A stretch of DNA of 18,567 bases from contig DATFWQ010000317.1 of assembly GCA_035259145.1 (NCBI GenBank), forward strand, positions 1-18,567, given 5' to 3'. The translations under genes and the position numbers were made by a program. The notes below the pieces were generated by a model, which did not search any database, had not been told where the DNA came from, and was given only the letters and a program-made list of their open reading frames with translations. The stretch is from CF-161 sp035259145 (GTDB taxonomy: Bacteria > Chloroflexota > Dormibacteria > Dormibacterales > Dormibacteraceae). Shown piece by piece: positions 7,013-14,222 of this stretch; within the stretch, counting starts at the first letter, position 1, and each line of letters starts with the position of its first letter.

Positions 7013-7789
7013 ATGGCCGTAAGGCTCGAAAGGGACGGCGCGGTCGGGATCATCGTCCTCGACCGACCACCCGCGAACAGTTATGACTACGGCTTCCTCA
7101 GGGAGCTCGGCTCCGCCGTCGACGACGCGAGATACGACGATGAGCTGAGAGCCGTGGTTGTGGCCAGCGCGTCCGAGAGATTCTTCTCGGCCGGCGCCGA
7201 CGTCACCGCCTTCCAGGCCGGTTCGGCCAACCAGCGTGCCATGATTCCCCTTCTTGCTCACGAGGTCTTCCGGAAGTTCGAGAACACGCCGATGATCTTC
7301 GTGGCCGCGATCGCGGGACACGCCATTGGCGGTGGCCTGGAGCTGGCGCTGGCGTGCGACCTGCGCTTTGCGGCGCGCGGCTCGTACCGGATCGGGCTGG
7401 CCGAGGTGAACCTCGGGTTGTTCCCCGCCTCAGGCGGCACCCAGCGCCTGCCAAGGCTCGTCGGGCTTTCGAAGGGCATCGACCTGATCGTGACCGCCCG
7501 CACCCTCTCCCCCGAGGATGCGCGAGAGCTGGGCCTCGTGGACCGGCTCTTCGACGACGCGGCCGCCTGCCGGGCCGCCGCGGTCGAGTACTGCGCAAAG
7601 TTGGCCGCTGGCCCTTCCGAGGCCATCGGCCGGGCAAAAGTGGTGGCGTCGCTCGGATATGCGGCGCCGCTCGACCTGGGACTGGCGCTTGAGCGCGAGG
7701 CGATCGCGAGGGTCTTCGTCTCGGAGGATGCCCAGGAAGGGATCACCGCCTTCGGCGAGAAGCGCCAGCCAGCGTTCAAGGGTCGATAG
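7013..7789 (+). CDS. Enoyl-CoA hydratase/isomerase family protein
   Basis: The 258-residue crotonase-fold protein would hydrate a trans-2-enoyl-CoA or perform a related acyl-CoA reaction. The oxyanion hole is formed by FFSAGADV (about 57-64) and AIGGGLELALACD (about 104-116). Both acid residues of true hydratases are present: Glu110 in GGGLE and Glu131 in LAEVNLGLFP, before the PASGGTQRLPR segment. This supports hydratase chemistry rather than one of the crotonase variants lacking one Glu. GGAGG at 7000-7004 is eight bases before ATG 7013. The 3' end overlaps the convergent methyltransferase gene by 14 bp. The divergent aldehyde dehydrogenase suggests CoA-linked catabolism; the substrate is unknown. 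Confidence 0.93.
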   Translation: MAVRLERDGAVGIIVLDRPPANSYDYGFLRELGSAVDDARYDDELRAVVVASASERFFSAGADVTAFQAGSANQRAMIPLLAHEVFRKFENTPMIFVAAIAGHAIGGGLELALACDLRFAARGSYRIGLAEVNLGLFPASGGTQRLPRLVGLSKGIDLIVTARTLSPEDARELGLVDRLFDDAAACRAAAVEYCAKLAAGPSEAIGRAKVVASLGYAAPLDLGLALEREAIARVFVSEDAQEGITAFGEKRQPAFKGR

Positions 7790-8615
7790 CAGGCGCCACG
7801 AGCAGGTAGGCGATCGGCAGCAGTTTGCCCAGCATCTGATACGGGCGCCAGATCGCGCCCGCGCGCAGAAGCTCGTACAGGGCAGCGCCGTACCTGTCGA
7901 CCAGGTCGTCCCTCTCGCGCTCAAGCCGTGCAACCGTGAGCAGGTCCCGGAGGATCTGGTCGGTGTCACCGGCTTCGATCTCATGTTCTCGCCACTCGCT
8001 TCGGATGACGTCTTTACGCGCGATCGCAAAGCCCGCGGATAAAAACACGTTCTCGGCGTGATCCACCGACATGTTGTCGGGGTCGATCACCAGGGCCGAA
8101 CAGAGCCGCGCGGCCTCGAGAGGCTCGAGAAGGTCTCCTGCAAAGGTCTGGAAGACGATCATCGCGCCGCCTGGACGCAGCACTCGAGCGCACTCGGTGA
8201 TGGCCGGCTCAAGTGGCGAGACGTGGTTCAGCATGTCGCGGCACCAGACGAGATCGACGGAAGCGGTGGTCATGGGCAGGTGGTGTATGGAACCGCGGCA
8301 GGCGGCGACGCGGCCTTCCAGGCCTGCCCCGCGGACAGCATGCGCGGTGGCGGCGACGCGCTCCTGGGTCAGGTCGACGGCCAGCACGCGAGCGGTGAAC
8401 CGCTGAGCCAGGGCGATGCTCCACCGTCCCTTGCCGCACCCGACGTCCAGGATGCTCTCGATCGGTCCGGCGGCGTGGCCGGCGGCGAGGTCGAGCAGCA
8501 TCTCCGGACCGCGAGGAGAGCGTGTGATGCTGACCTCGGCCGACAGCGCCTCGCCCTCGGGCGTGCTCGTGTACGACGACTGGACGGAAAACGGCCTGGG
8601 CCCGGTGGAATCCAT
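7776..8615 (-). CDS. Class I SAM-dependent methyltransferase
   Basis: The 279-residue protein has a Rossmann methyltransferase core of the Methyltransf_11 type. Motif I is ILDVGCGKGRW (about 55-65), the acidic residue at the end of strand 2 is Asp81 (LAVDLTQERV), motif III-like VDLVWCRDMLNHV lies near 120-132 and ARVLRPGG marks the post-motif (143-150). The C-terminal 80 residues are helical and hydrophobic near the end (LLPIAYLLVAPAID); they may form a cap or contact membranes. The substrate is unknown. GGAGG abuts the ATG with no spacing and a 10-bp hairpin brackets the start, so the true start could be ATG 8501, 38 codons on, just before the fold core. It lies 29 bp after the lipoprotein gene on the same strand and may be co-transcribed. 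Confidence 0.87.
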   Translation of the reverse strand: MDSTGPRPFSVQSSYTSTPEGEALSAEVSITRSPRGPEMLLDLAAGHAAGPIESILDVGCGKGRWSIALAQRFTARVLAVDLTQERVAATAHAVRGAGLEGRVAACRGSIHHLPMTTASVDLVWCRDMLNHVSPLEPAITECARVLRPGGAMIVFQTFAGDLLEPLEAARLCSALVIDPDNMSVDHAENVFLSAGFAIARKDVIRSEWREHEIEAGDTDQILRDLLTVARLERERDDLVDRYGAALYELLRAGAIWRPYQMLGKLLPIAYLLVAPAIDP

Positions 8616-8628
8616 CCTCCGGGCCCAG
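8596..8628 (-). repeat. 10-bp GC-rich inverted repeat enclosing methyltransferase start
   Basis: CTGGGCCCGG (8596-8605) and CCGGGCCCAG (8619-8628) pair perfectly around a 13-base loop that holds the ATG (8613-8615) and part of the GGAGG. In the mRNA this stem would hide or present the initiation site. There is no U-run, so it is unlikely to be an intrinsic terminator for the upstream lipoprotein gene. Confidence 0.55.
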
Positions 8629-8644
8629 CCTAGCTGAGGTGGCG

Positions 8645-9238
8645 CTACGAAGCTCGAGTGAAGGCGAAAGTGGCTGCTTTCGGACTCTGTTTGGCGTCGC
8701 CAATTCGAACGCGGTCTGCAATCGGCCGGCCGTCGAACATCGTGTGGAAGGTCAGGCGCTGGCGTTCGACGTCAACCCCGCGCTGAGGCGGACAGGTGAC
8801 CCGGAAGTCGACGCCGTCGATCGACGCGAAGGTGTGGAAGTCGTAGTGGAGGGTGTTGTCGCCGTCCACGCTGACCGTGTCGTCCTTCTCGTCGCGTACC
8901 GGGTGCAGGTCGGTGAAGCTGCCGCCCTTGGAGAGATGAATGCTGCCCGTGTAGTGGTGATCGGTCGGCCGCTTGTCGGTCGAGCGGATGTGCCAGCCGT
9001 CGCCGTCGTGCCAGACGTAGACCGCACCGGCGTCGCCTGCATCGAAACCGTCGGGCCTCCCCTCGGGGTTGACAGCCCCGGTCCAGCGGCCCGCGTCGCA
9101 GGCCTCGGACGCCTGCCTGGCCGGTGCGGCCTTGACCGCGGCCGCAGGTGTGACGTCGAGCGTGGTGGCGCTGCCGCAGGCAGCGATCGCAGCGGCTCCG
9201 AGGCCGGCTGCCGCGAGTGGGAGATGACGTAGATTCAT
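8645..9238 (-). CDS. Putative secreted lipoprotein, unrecognised
   Basis: I do not recognise a named family. From ATG 9238 the protein has 197 residues. It starts with a lipoprotein signal peptide, MNLRHLPLAAAGLGAAAIAAC, whose lipobox IAAC places the lipidated cysteine at residue 21. The mature part is hydrophilic and rich in Asp, His and Thr, with GAVYVWHDGDGWHIRSTDK, HYTGSIHLSKGGSF and LHYDFHTFASIDGVDFRVTC; two further cysteines (in EACDAG and FRVTCP) could form a disulphide. The pattern suggests a small beta-sheet domain exposed outside the membrane. AAGGAGG (complement of 9250-9256) is 11 bases before the ATG, favouring it over an in-frame TTG at 9280. Confidence 0.75.
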   Translation of the reverse strand: MNLRHLPLAAAGLGAAAIAACGSATTLDVTPAAAVKAAPARQASEACDAGRWTGAVNPEGRPDGFDAGDAGAVYVWHDGDGWHIRSTDKRPTDHHYTGSIHLSKGGSFTDLHPVRDEKDDTVSVDGDNTLHYDFHTFASIDGVDFRVTCPPQRGVDVERQRLTFHTMFDGRPIADRVRIGDAKQSPKAATFAFTRAS

Positions 9239-9288
9239 GGTGGTCGGTGCCTCCTTGAGGAGTGATGTGACAATCCCCAAGGATCGGC

Positions 9289-9319
9289 ACCGGCCGCGCC
9301 ATCTTCCTCAGCGGCCGGT
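9289..9319. repeat. 9-bp inverted repeat, possible weak terminator
   Basis: ACCGGCCGC (9289-9297) pairs with GCGGCCGGT (9311-9319) around 13 bases. It lies between the CoA-transferase operon end and the lipoprotein start, both minus strand. It lacks a T-run on the relevant side, so a terminator role is tentative. Nothing else is evident in 9239-9449. Confidence 0.3.
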
Positions 9320-9449
9320 TAACGTTTCATCAGAAGCGGGGGTGGCGTAACTCAACGAAGTGCCGGAAGACCGCCCTATCGCCCGCCTCGATGAGGGCGT
9401 TCCGCCGGCCGTCGGTCCCCACCGATCGCCCCGAGCCGTCGGACCGTGC

Positions 9450-10223
9450 TCACCGGCGGCGCGTCCAGAACCCATCGGGGTCGAGCCGCCGCATCTGTGC
9501 CAGCTCCTCAGGCGTTGGCTGCGGCGTGACGGACACCCTGTCCGCGACCCGCAGCTCCCAGCCAGTCCGCTGCAGCACTTCCTCGACCGCCACCCCGGGA
9601 TGGACCGAGGCCAGATAGGCCTCACCGCCGCCCTCGGGAAAGCGAAGCACCGCCAGGGTTGTGACGATGGCGACCGGCCCCCCACCGGCCAGCCCGTTCC
9701 GCACCCGCCAGCCGGCGCCGTCGCCGTGACCTGGCGACGTCACGTACGCGACACGCTCAACCAGCCGGCGCCGCTCGTGACTCATGAGTGTCACCCACCG
9801 CTTCGCCATGATCGCGATGTCCGCGCCTCCCCCGCTCCCCGGCAGCTTCGTGGCCGGGCGCTCGGGATCACCGATGTAGCTCGTGTTCAGGTTGCCGAAC
9901 CGGTCGACCTCGGCGCCGCCGATGAAGCCAAGGTCCACCTCGCCCTGCGCCAGCAGCGCCATCACATTTGACATTCGCGTCGCCCAGATCGCGCCCGTCA
10001 CGTTGGGCGGGTCTCCCATCGTGCCGAGGAAGCCGGCCGCTGGCCGGTCTCGCATCAGGCCCAGCTCGTACAGCGCGCGCGCGTGGGGCGCGTGGGTGCC
10101 GCGGGCCACTCCGAAGGCCAGGATGGGCAGGCGCATTCCGACAAAGACGAGCTCGCCGTCGCGGATCTCTCGCGCCGCGACGGCGACCATGAGCTCCTGA
10201 GCCGTGTACTCACTCGTCGCCAT
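9450..10223 (-). CDS. CoA-transferase family I, subunit B (glutaconate CoA-transferase-like)
   Basis: The 257-residue protein is the beta subunit of a family I CoA-transferase, which moves CoA between an acyl-CoA and a free acid through a glutamyl-CoA thioester. Typical segments are the N-terminal SEYTAQELMVAVAAREI, FLGTMGDPPNVTGA near 70, the motif GFIGGAEVDRFGNLNTSYIG near 105-124, and SVHPGVAVEEVLQRTGWEL near the C-terminus. Glu53 in ALYELGL lies where glutaconate CoA-transferase has its catalytic Glu (YESG), unlike the IpdB-type ring hydrolases, which lack it; this comparison is from memory of the families. The start is ATG 10223; reading further upstream is only frame-open antisense sequence within subunit A. 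It overlaps the subunit A stop by 14 bp, a classical coupled pair. The substrate is unknown. Confidence 0.9.
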   Translation of the reverse strand: MATSEYTAQELMVAVAAREIRDGELVFVGMRLPILAFGVARGTHAPHARALYELGLMRDRPAAGFLGTMGDPPNVTGAIWATRMSNVMALLAQGEVDLGFIGGAEVDRFGNLNTSYIGDPERPATKLPGSGGGADIAIMAKRWVTLMSHERRRLVERVAYVTSPGHGDGAGWRVRNGLAGGGPVAIVTTLAVLRFPEGGGEAYLASVHPGVAVEEVLQRTGWELRVADRVSVTPQPTPEELAQMRRLDPDGFWTRRR

Positions 10224-11100
10224 AGTCGACCGGCGCCGAGTGGAGATGGCGGCGGACGCGGAGGCCCGCCGTGTCCACCTTCGCCAGGTATTCACCGCGG
10301 TCGGAAAGCGCAAGCACCCACTCCTCCAGCCACTCCTGGAACCCAGGCGCCGTCCGCGAGCGATCTGCGTACTCGTGGTAATGGCCGTGGTCGCGCCGCC
10401 AGAAGCCCTGCAGCGGCGCCGGGTGCGCTCCGCCCGGCTCGTGCACCACCGCGACGACCTTGGTCTCCGGGAGCAGCACACGGTTCGGGTCGGACAGGAT
10501 GACCTCGGAGGCGACCAGCTCTTCGCAGCAGACGATCGCCTGGCTGGCGGCCAGCCCTGCCTCCTCGCTGATGCCGAGCGGCCCCCAGAGGTGGGCGCGT
10601 CCCTCGGGATCAGCACGCTGCACATGGAGGATGGCGACGTCAGGCCGAACCGGCCGGACCTGAACAGAGCCGTCGGCCCGGTCCAGATCCGGGTTGGTGC
10701 GCGAGATGTCGCTGCCCACCAGCGTCCTGGTCGGAATGTACGGGGAACCCCATGCCGCCGCCCACAGCGCCAGCGAGATCGAGAAGTTTGAGTGGTCGCG
10801 TACCTCTATCGGCCGCGGCTGGCCTTGCTCGGTCGCTCGCCGGTAGCAGTGACCGAGCCCTTCGGAGACATTTCCGACCCAGGCGGCGCACACGGTGGCG
10901 ACGCAGCCGGCTCCGATCAGCTGGTCGAACAGCGAGTCCGAGATCGGGCCGATCAGAGTGAGATCGCGCCGCCGCTGGCGGATGATCTCGTGGCCGGCCG
11001 CGAACGGGATGGCCGGCTCGAGCGCCGTGCCAATCGCCACACTTGCGCCGTCAGGAACATGACGGGCGACCGCCTCTGCCATCGTGACCAGCTTGCTCAC
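10210..11100 (-). CDS. CoA-transferase family I, subunit A (glutaconate CoA-transferase-like)
   Basis: The 296-residue protein is the alpha subunit of the same enzyme. It opens with SKLVTMAEAVARHVPDGASVAIG, the standard start of family I alpha subunits, then shows DLTLIGPISDSLFDQLIGAG, the VRDHSNFSISLAL region, and IVCCEELVASEVI followed by VVHEPGGAHPAP. The HEPGGAHPAP segment with the RRDHGHYHEYA tail resembles IpdA/GctA-type proteins from ring degradation. The GTG at 11100 is chosen because it gives the family N-terminus and overlaps the upstream lipoprotein stop as GTGA. The open frame continues upstream but is a shadow of the lipoprotein gene. Which acids it exchanges is not evident; its location next to an HcrCAB-like operon makes an aromatic-acid pathway plausible. 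Confidence 0.9.
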   Translation of the reverse strand: MSKLVTMAEAVARHVPDGASVAIGTALEPAIPFAAGHEIIRQRRRDLTLIGPISDSLFDQLIGAGCVATVCAAWVGNVSEGLGHCYRRATEQGQPRPIEVRDHSNFSISLALWAAAWGSPYIPTRTLVGSDISRTNPDLDRADGSVQVRPVRPDVAILHVQRADPEGRAHLWGPLGISEEAGLAASQAIVCCEELVASEVILSDPNRVLLPETKVVAVVHEPGGAHPAPLQGFWRRDHGHYHEYADRSRTAPGFQEWLEEWVLALSDRGEYLAKVDTAGLRVRRHLHSAPVDYGDE

Positions 11101-11684
11101 TGGTCCGCCGTCGGAGGTTGAAAGCGCCCGAATGTCAGGGTCGAGCCCAGGTGCGAGTCTGAACACCCGGGTGTCCCTGGGCCCACCGCCCAGCTGGGGA
11201 TGCCGATGTCGATCGGAGCGGTGATCGACCCGCCTGCCGGAAGCACGACGAGCAGCGCCTGGACGGTCGGGCTGGCGTCGGAGCACCAGTTGCTCCAGCT
11301 GAGCGTGAACCACGCTGAACCCGAGGCCGGCGGTGACCCGAAGGCCGGCAGCGGCGCACCCGGCGTCAGCTTGACGGTCCGTCCGTGGAGGGGCAGGTCG
11401 ACCGCGTGCTCCTTCACTGCCACCGCGCCGCCCGCGTCGTCGAGCAGGCTGACGCTTCGTGGGCTGCCGTCCAGCCAGCAAGGACTGGTGCCGACGTTGG
11501 CGACCACGACCGCCCCGGCAAGGGCACCGCCGGCGCCCTGGAACCCCCGGAAGATCCCCCGCAGGTCCGCGGGCCGGCAAGGGACTTCATCTGACGGCGG
11601 AGGTGGCACGACTGATGCCGCCCGCGTCGCCGCCGAGCAGGCCGCGGCGGCCAGTACCAGCGCCAGGACTATGGGAGCCTTCAG
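11097..11684 (-). CDS. DUF4232-like lipoprotein in the CoA-transferase operon
   Basis: Read from CTG 11684 the protein has 195 residues and begins with a short but complete lipoprotein signal peptide, (M)KAPIVLALVLAAAAC, with the lipidated cysteine at residue 16. Read from the first conventional start (GTG 11609) this signal is lost. The mature part has a beta-rich layout with VPCRPADLRG, VVVANVGTSPCWLDGSPRSVSLLD, LSWSNWC and GTPGCSDSHLGSTLTFG, a cysteine and Trp pattern like DUF4232 proteins of high-GC Gram-positives. Its 5' end overlaps the chorismate synthase stop as CTGA and its 3' end overlaps subunit A as GTGA, so it is embedded in the operon. It would be anchored outside the cell membrane; its function is unknown. 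Confidence 0.75.
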   Translation of the reverse strand: MKAPIVLALVLAAAACSAATRAASVVPPPPSDEVPCRPADLRGIFRGFQGAGGALAGAVVVANVGTSPCWLDGSPRSVSLLDDAGGAVAVKEHAVDLPLHGRTVKLTPGAPLPAFGSPPASGSAWFTLSWSNWCSDASPTVQALLVVLPAGGSITAPIDIGIPSWAVGPGTPGCSDSHLGSTLTFGRFQPPTADQ

Positions 11685-12850
11685 CGACCGATCGACGCCA
11701 GATACCCCCGAACGTTGCGCTCGATCTCGACCACCGAGTCGCCGCCGAACTTCTCCAGCAGCGCATCCGCCAGCGTCAGGGCGACCATGGCCTCTCCGAT
11801 TACTCCCGCGGCTGGAACGACGCAGACGTCGCTCCGCTCGTAGTGGGCGTCTGCTCGCTCCCTTGTGGCGAGGTCGACTGAGCGCATCGGCTTCTTCATC
11901 GTGGAGATCGGCTTCAGCGCCGCCCGCAGGTCGATTGGCTCACCGTTGGTGACACCGCCCGTAAGGCCTCCGGCTCGATTACTGAGGTGGCGAAATCGCC
12001 CCTCGCGAAAGTCGATCTCGTCGTGAAAGTCAGCGCCGGGGCGGGCGGCGCCCTCGAAGCCGGCGCCGAACTCGACGCCCTTCACGGCATTGACGCTCAT
12101 GACCGCCATCGCCAGCCGGGCGTCCAGCTTGCGATCCCAGTGGACGTAGCTGCCCAGACCAGGCGGAACGCCCGTAGCCAGCACACGGAAGGTACCGCCC
12201 AGCGTGTCGCCGCGAGCGCCCGCTGCGTCGATCTCGGCGACCATCGTCGCGCTGGCCGCAACCAGCGGGCAGCGGACGGGTGAGTCCTCTATCTCTTCGT
12301 CGGTGAGGGCCTCCGGGTCGATGGCGTCGTAGCCGATGTCGACCGGGCCGATCGACTGCGTGAAGCTGAAGACGCGCAGGCCGAACGTCGAGAGGAGTTT
12401 GCGAGCGACGCCGCCGGCCGCCACCCGCGCCGCCGTTTCCCGCGCGCTGGAGCGCTCGAGCACATTGCGGACGTCGTCGTGGCCGTACTTGAGCACCCCC
12501 GCCAGGTCGGCGTGGCCGGGTCGCAGACGGGTGACCGGCTTTGGCGCGTAGCCCTCGGTGCCGGGCGTCATCTGCTCGGTCCAGTTGGCGTGGTCGCGAT
12601 TCTCGAGCACGAGCGCGACGGGGCTGCCGATCGTCAGGCCACCGCGGACGCCGCCCAGGATGCGGGCTTCGTCCACCTCGATCTGCTGTCTGCCACCCCG
12701 GCCGTGGCCGCCCTGGCGGCGGCGGAGGTCGCGGCGCAGGTCGTCGGCCGTGAGCTCCAGTCCCGCTGGAAGCCCTTCGACGACGACGGTGAGCTGGGGG
12801 CCATGCGACTCCCCGGCGGTGAGCCAGCGCAGCACAGTGTTGGAGATCAT
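11681..12850 (-). CDS. aroC: Chorismate synthase
   Basis: The 389-residue enzyme converts 5-enolpyruvylshikimate-3-phosphate to chorismate with reduced FMN, the last step of the shikimate pathway. The signatures are intact: LTAGESHGPQL (residues 11-20), GRGGRQQIEVDEARILGG (about 50-68), RPGHADLAGVLKYGHDDVRNVLERSSARETAARV (about 109-142) and RHLSNRAGGLTGGVTNGEP near 290. The length is normal for the bacterial family. The start is ATG 12850, giving MISNTVLRWLTAGESHG; no clear ribosome binding site precedes it. No other shikimate gene is visible in the window: the P-loop kinase upstream is not a shikimate kinase by sequence. It sits between the kinase and a lipoprotein gene in a minus-strand operon that ends in a CoA-transferase. 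Confidence 0.97.
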   Translation of the reverse strand: MISNTVLRWLTAGESHGPQLTVVVEGLPAGLELTADDLRRDLRRRQGGHGRGGRQQIEVDEARILGGVRGGLTIGSPVALVLENRDHANWTEQMTPGTEGYAPKPVTRLRPGHADLAGVLKYGHDDVRNVLERSSARETAARVAAGGVARKLLSTFGLRVFSFTQSIGPVDIGYDAIDPEALTDEEIEDSPVRCPLVAASATMVAEIDAAGARGDTLGGTFRVLATGVPPGLGSYVHWDRKLDARLAMAVMSVNAVKGVEFGAGFEGAARPGADFHDEIDFREGRFRHLSNRAGGLTGGVTNGEPIDLRAALKPISTMKKPMRSVDLATRERADAHYERSDVCVVPAAGVIGEAMVALTLADALLEKFGGDSVVEIERNVRGYLASIGR

Positions 12851-12958
12851 AGATCGGGTGCGTCACACAGGCGGAGACGATCCGGCCGCTGCCCGGCTGC
12901 TCGCAAGCAGGATGGTGACGCTGAAAGCACTCGCGGTTCTTAAGACGCGCGGAGGAGG

Positions 12959-13585
12959 CTATCTGACCCGGACGTATTCCGCAGCCGTGTCGTGCGCTGT
13001 TGCGCCTGACCCGTCCACCACCAGGTGGGCCGACGCGGCTGGGTTCTGGGCCTTGATGTACGCCTCCTCAGCGGACAACCAGTCGCAGTCCATGAGCGAC
13101 CCGGAGCCCTTCTCGCTGACCAGGCGGCTGCGCCGGATCTCGAACGGACATTCGACCCAGACGCGGAAGTCGTAGAACGTGGCCAGGGCCTTCACACACG
13201 AGTAACGCCCCTCGACGATTACGATCCCGCCCACCGGGACGATCCGCCACTCGGCCATGGCATCCGTCGCCGCGTCATACCGCTGGTATCGGGCGATCTG
13301 GTCACGGCTGAGCGGCAGCAGGACGCTGCTACGCAGCCGCCGCCAGTCGACGCCGGCGGCCGCCCGTCCCGCCGGCTCGACGCCCTCTCCCAGCCGTTCG
13401 GCCGCTGGCAGCGCGAAGTCCAGCATCTCGATCACGTCGAGCCCGGGGTCTAGAGCCCCAAGCGCCCGGGTAAACGTCGTCTTCCCGGCCGCCGCCCGAC
13501 CGTCCACCCCGACCATCAGGGTCAGCCGCCTTCGCGGCAGAGCATGCAGCCGCGCCACCAGGCTCTGGAGCCTCTCTACGCGCAT
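12959..13585 (-). CDS. P-loop kinase, uridine-kinase-like
   Basis: The 208-residue protein is a P-loop kinase resembling uridine kinase and related nucleoside or small-molecule kinases. The Walker A motif is GVDGRAAAGKTT (residues 26-37). A conserved Asp follows the second strand (MLDFALP, about residue 56), GGIVIVEGRYSC is the third core strand, and RRSRLVSEKGSG looks like the lid with its arginines. The segment VDWRRLRSSVLLPLSRDQIARYQRYD resembles the substrate loop of uridine-kinase-like proteins annotated in actinobacteria. The substrate is unknown. The ATG at 13585 lies inside the iclR stop region, a 10-bp overlap, indicating coupled translation with the regulator. 108 bp separate it from aroC. 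Confidence 0.8.
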   Translation of the reverse strand: MRVERLQSLVARLHALPRRRLTLMVGVDGRAAAGKTTFTRALGALDPGLDVIEMLDFALPAAERLGEGVEPAGRAAAGVDWRRLRSSVLLPLSRDQIARYQRYDAATDAMAEWRIVPVGGIVIVEGRYSCVKALATFYDFRVWVECPFEIRRSRLVSEKGSGSLMDCDWLSAEEAYIKAQNPAASAHLVVDGSGATAHDTAAEYVRVR

Positions 13586-14145
13586 AGCCGTCCAAGTAGC
13601 TCAGCGACGCTCTCGAGTCGCTCCGGCGTCAGACGGGCGGCAAAACCGGCCACCCAGACCACGCCGCCCGGTACAGCGGTGGCGGCGGCGTTCACGCCCT
13701 GAAGGTACTCACCCAGGTCGACTGCGGTCGGCTGCCCCGCGAGCACCTTGCGAATCGCGCCCGCACTGGCCGGCACGAAGCTCCCGGCTGGACCCGATAT
13801 GACCGGGGCGCCGGCACCCAGCACTTCGTCGACGATGGCCACCCGACTGCCCCGCGGTTGACCGAGGAATGCGGTCTCTCCCGTCTCATCTGCCAGACGC
13901 TGCAGGACCGGGCGCCAGCGCCGCCGCAGCTCGCCGATCGTTGCGAGCCGTTCGACGGTCGGTCCCAGCCGGTAGCGGCGGTGCACCTCCTGGACTGCTC
14001 CGACGGCCTCCAGGCTGCGTAGCAACCCGTGGGCGGTGCTCTTGGCCAGGCGCAGGCGCCTGGCCACCTCAGACGTGCCCAGTGGCGAGGAGCTACGGCT
14101 GAGCAGGTCCAGGATCCGAAACGAGCGTTCGACCGCCGGCACCAC
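13576..14145 (-). CDS. IclR-type transcriptional regulator with shortened effector domain
   Basis: The 189-residue protein begins with an IclR winged helix-turn-helix: AVERSFRILDLLSRSSSPLGTSEVARRL and LAKSTAHGLLRSLEAVGAVQ (about residues 4-51). The effector-binding part opens normally (LADETGETAFLG, about 85-96) and ends with the family-typical RLTPERLESVAELLGRL. The segment between the central AGAIRKVLAGQP and GEYLQGVNAAATAVPGG is far shorter than in ordinary IclR proteins of about 250 residues, so ligand binding may be altered. The start is GTG 14145, two bases outside an inverted repeat; no ribosome binding site is obvious. It diverges from the molybdenum hydroxylase operon and most likely controls it and itself, either as repressor or activator. 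Confidence 0.86.
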   Translation of the reverse strand: MVPAVERSFRILDLLSRSSSPLGTSEVARRLRLAKSTAHGLLRSLEAVGAVQEVHRRYRLGPTVERLATIGELRRRWRPVLQRLADETGETAFLGQPRGSRVAIVDEVLGAGAPVISGPAGSFVPASAGAIRKVLAGQPTAVDLGEYLQGVNAAATAVPGGVVWVAGFAARLTPERLESVAELLGRLCA

Positions 14146-14146
14146 G

Positions 14147-14166
14147 TCGTTCAGAATTATGAACGA
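14147..14166. promoter_or_regulatory. Operator-like inverted repeat, site 1
   Basis: TCGTTC and GAACGA are exact inverted arms around eight bases (14153-14160), and the whole 20 bp is 18/20 symmetric. It lies directly upstream of the iclR start and three bases before the -35 of the hydroxylase promoter. Confidence 0.75.
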
Positions 14167-14168
14167 GT

Positions 14169-14197
14169 TTGACCGCGCTCGATGGTCGATTTATGCT
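14169..14197 (+). promoter_or_regulatory. Promoter of the molybdenum hydroxylase operon
   Basis: TTGACC (14169-14174) and TATGCT (14192-14197) are 17 bp apart. Transcription would start near 14204, about eight bases before ATG 14212, giving a leaderless-like mRNA. Confidence 0.65.
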
Positions 14198-14202
14198 GGT
14201 TT

Positions 14203-14222
14203 TCGTTCGTCATGCTGAACGA
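14203..14222. promoter_or_regulatory. Operator-like inverted repeat, site 2
   Basis: The same TCGTTC-N8-GAACGA arms recur 56 bp after site 1. This copy spans the predicted transcription start and the ATG of the small subunit. Downstream of both copies GAG(T/C)TTGACCG continues the match, so the direct repeat covers about 29 bp. Confidence 0.7.

Noticed and set aside
10224..10625. Upstream extension of the CoA-transferase B frame
   Set aside because: The extension overlaps subunit A in another frame and is low-complexity Arg/Ser-rich; the family N-terminus begins at ATG 10223.
11101..11580. Upstream extension of the CoA-transferase A frame
   Set aside because: It is out of frame with the lipoprotein gene and low in complexity; GTG 11100 gives the family start.
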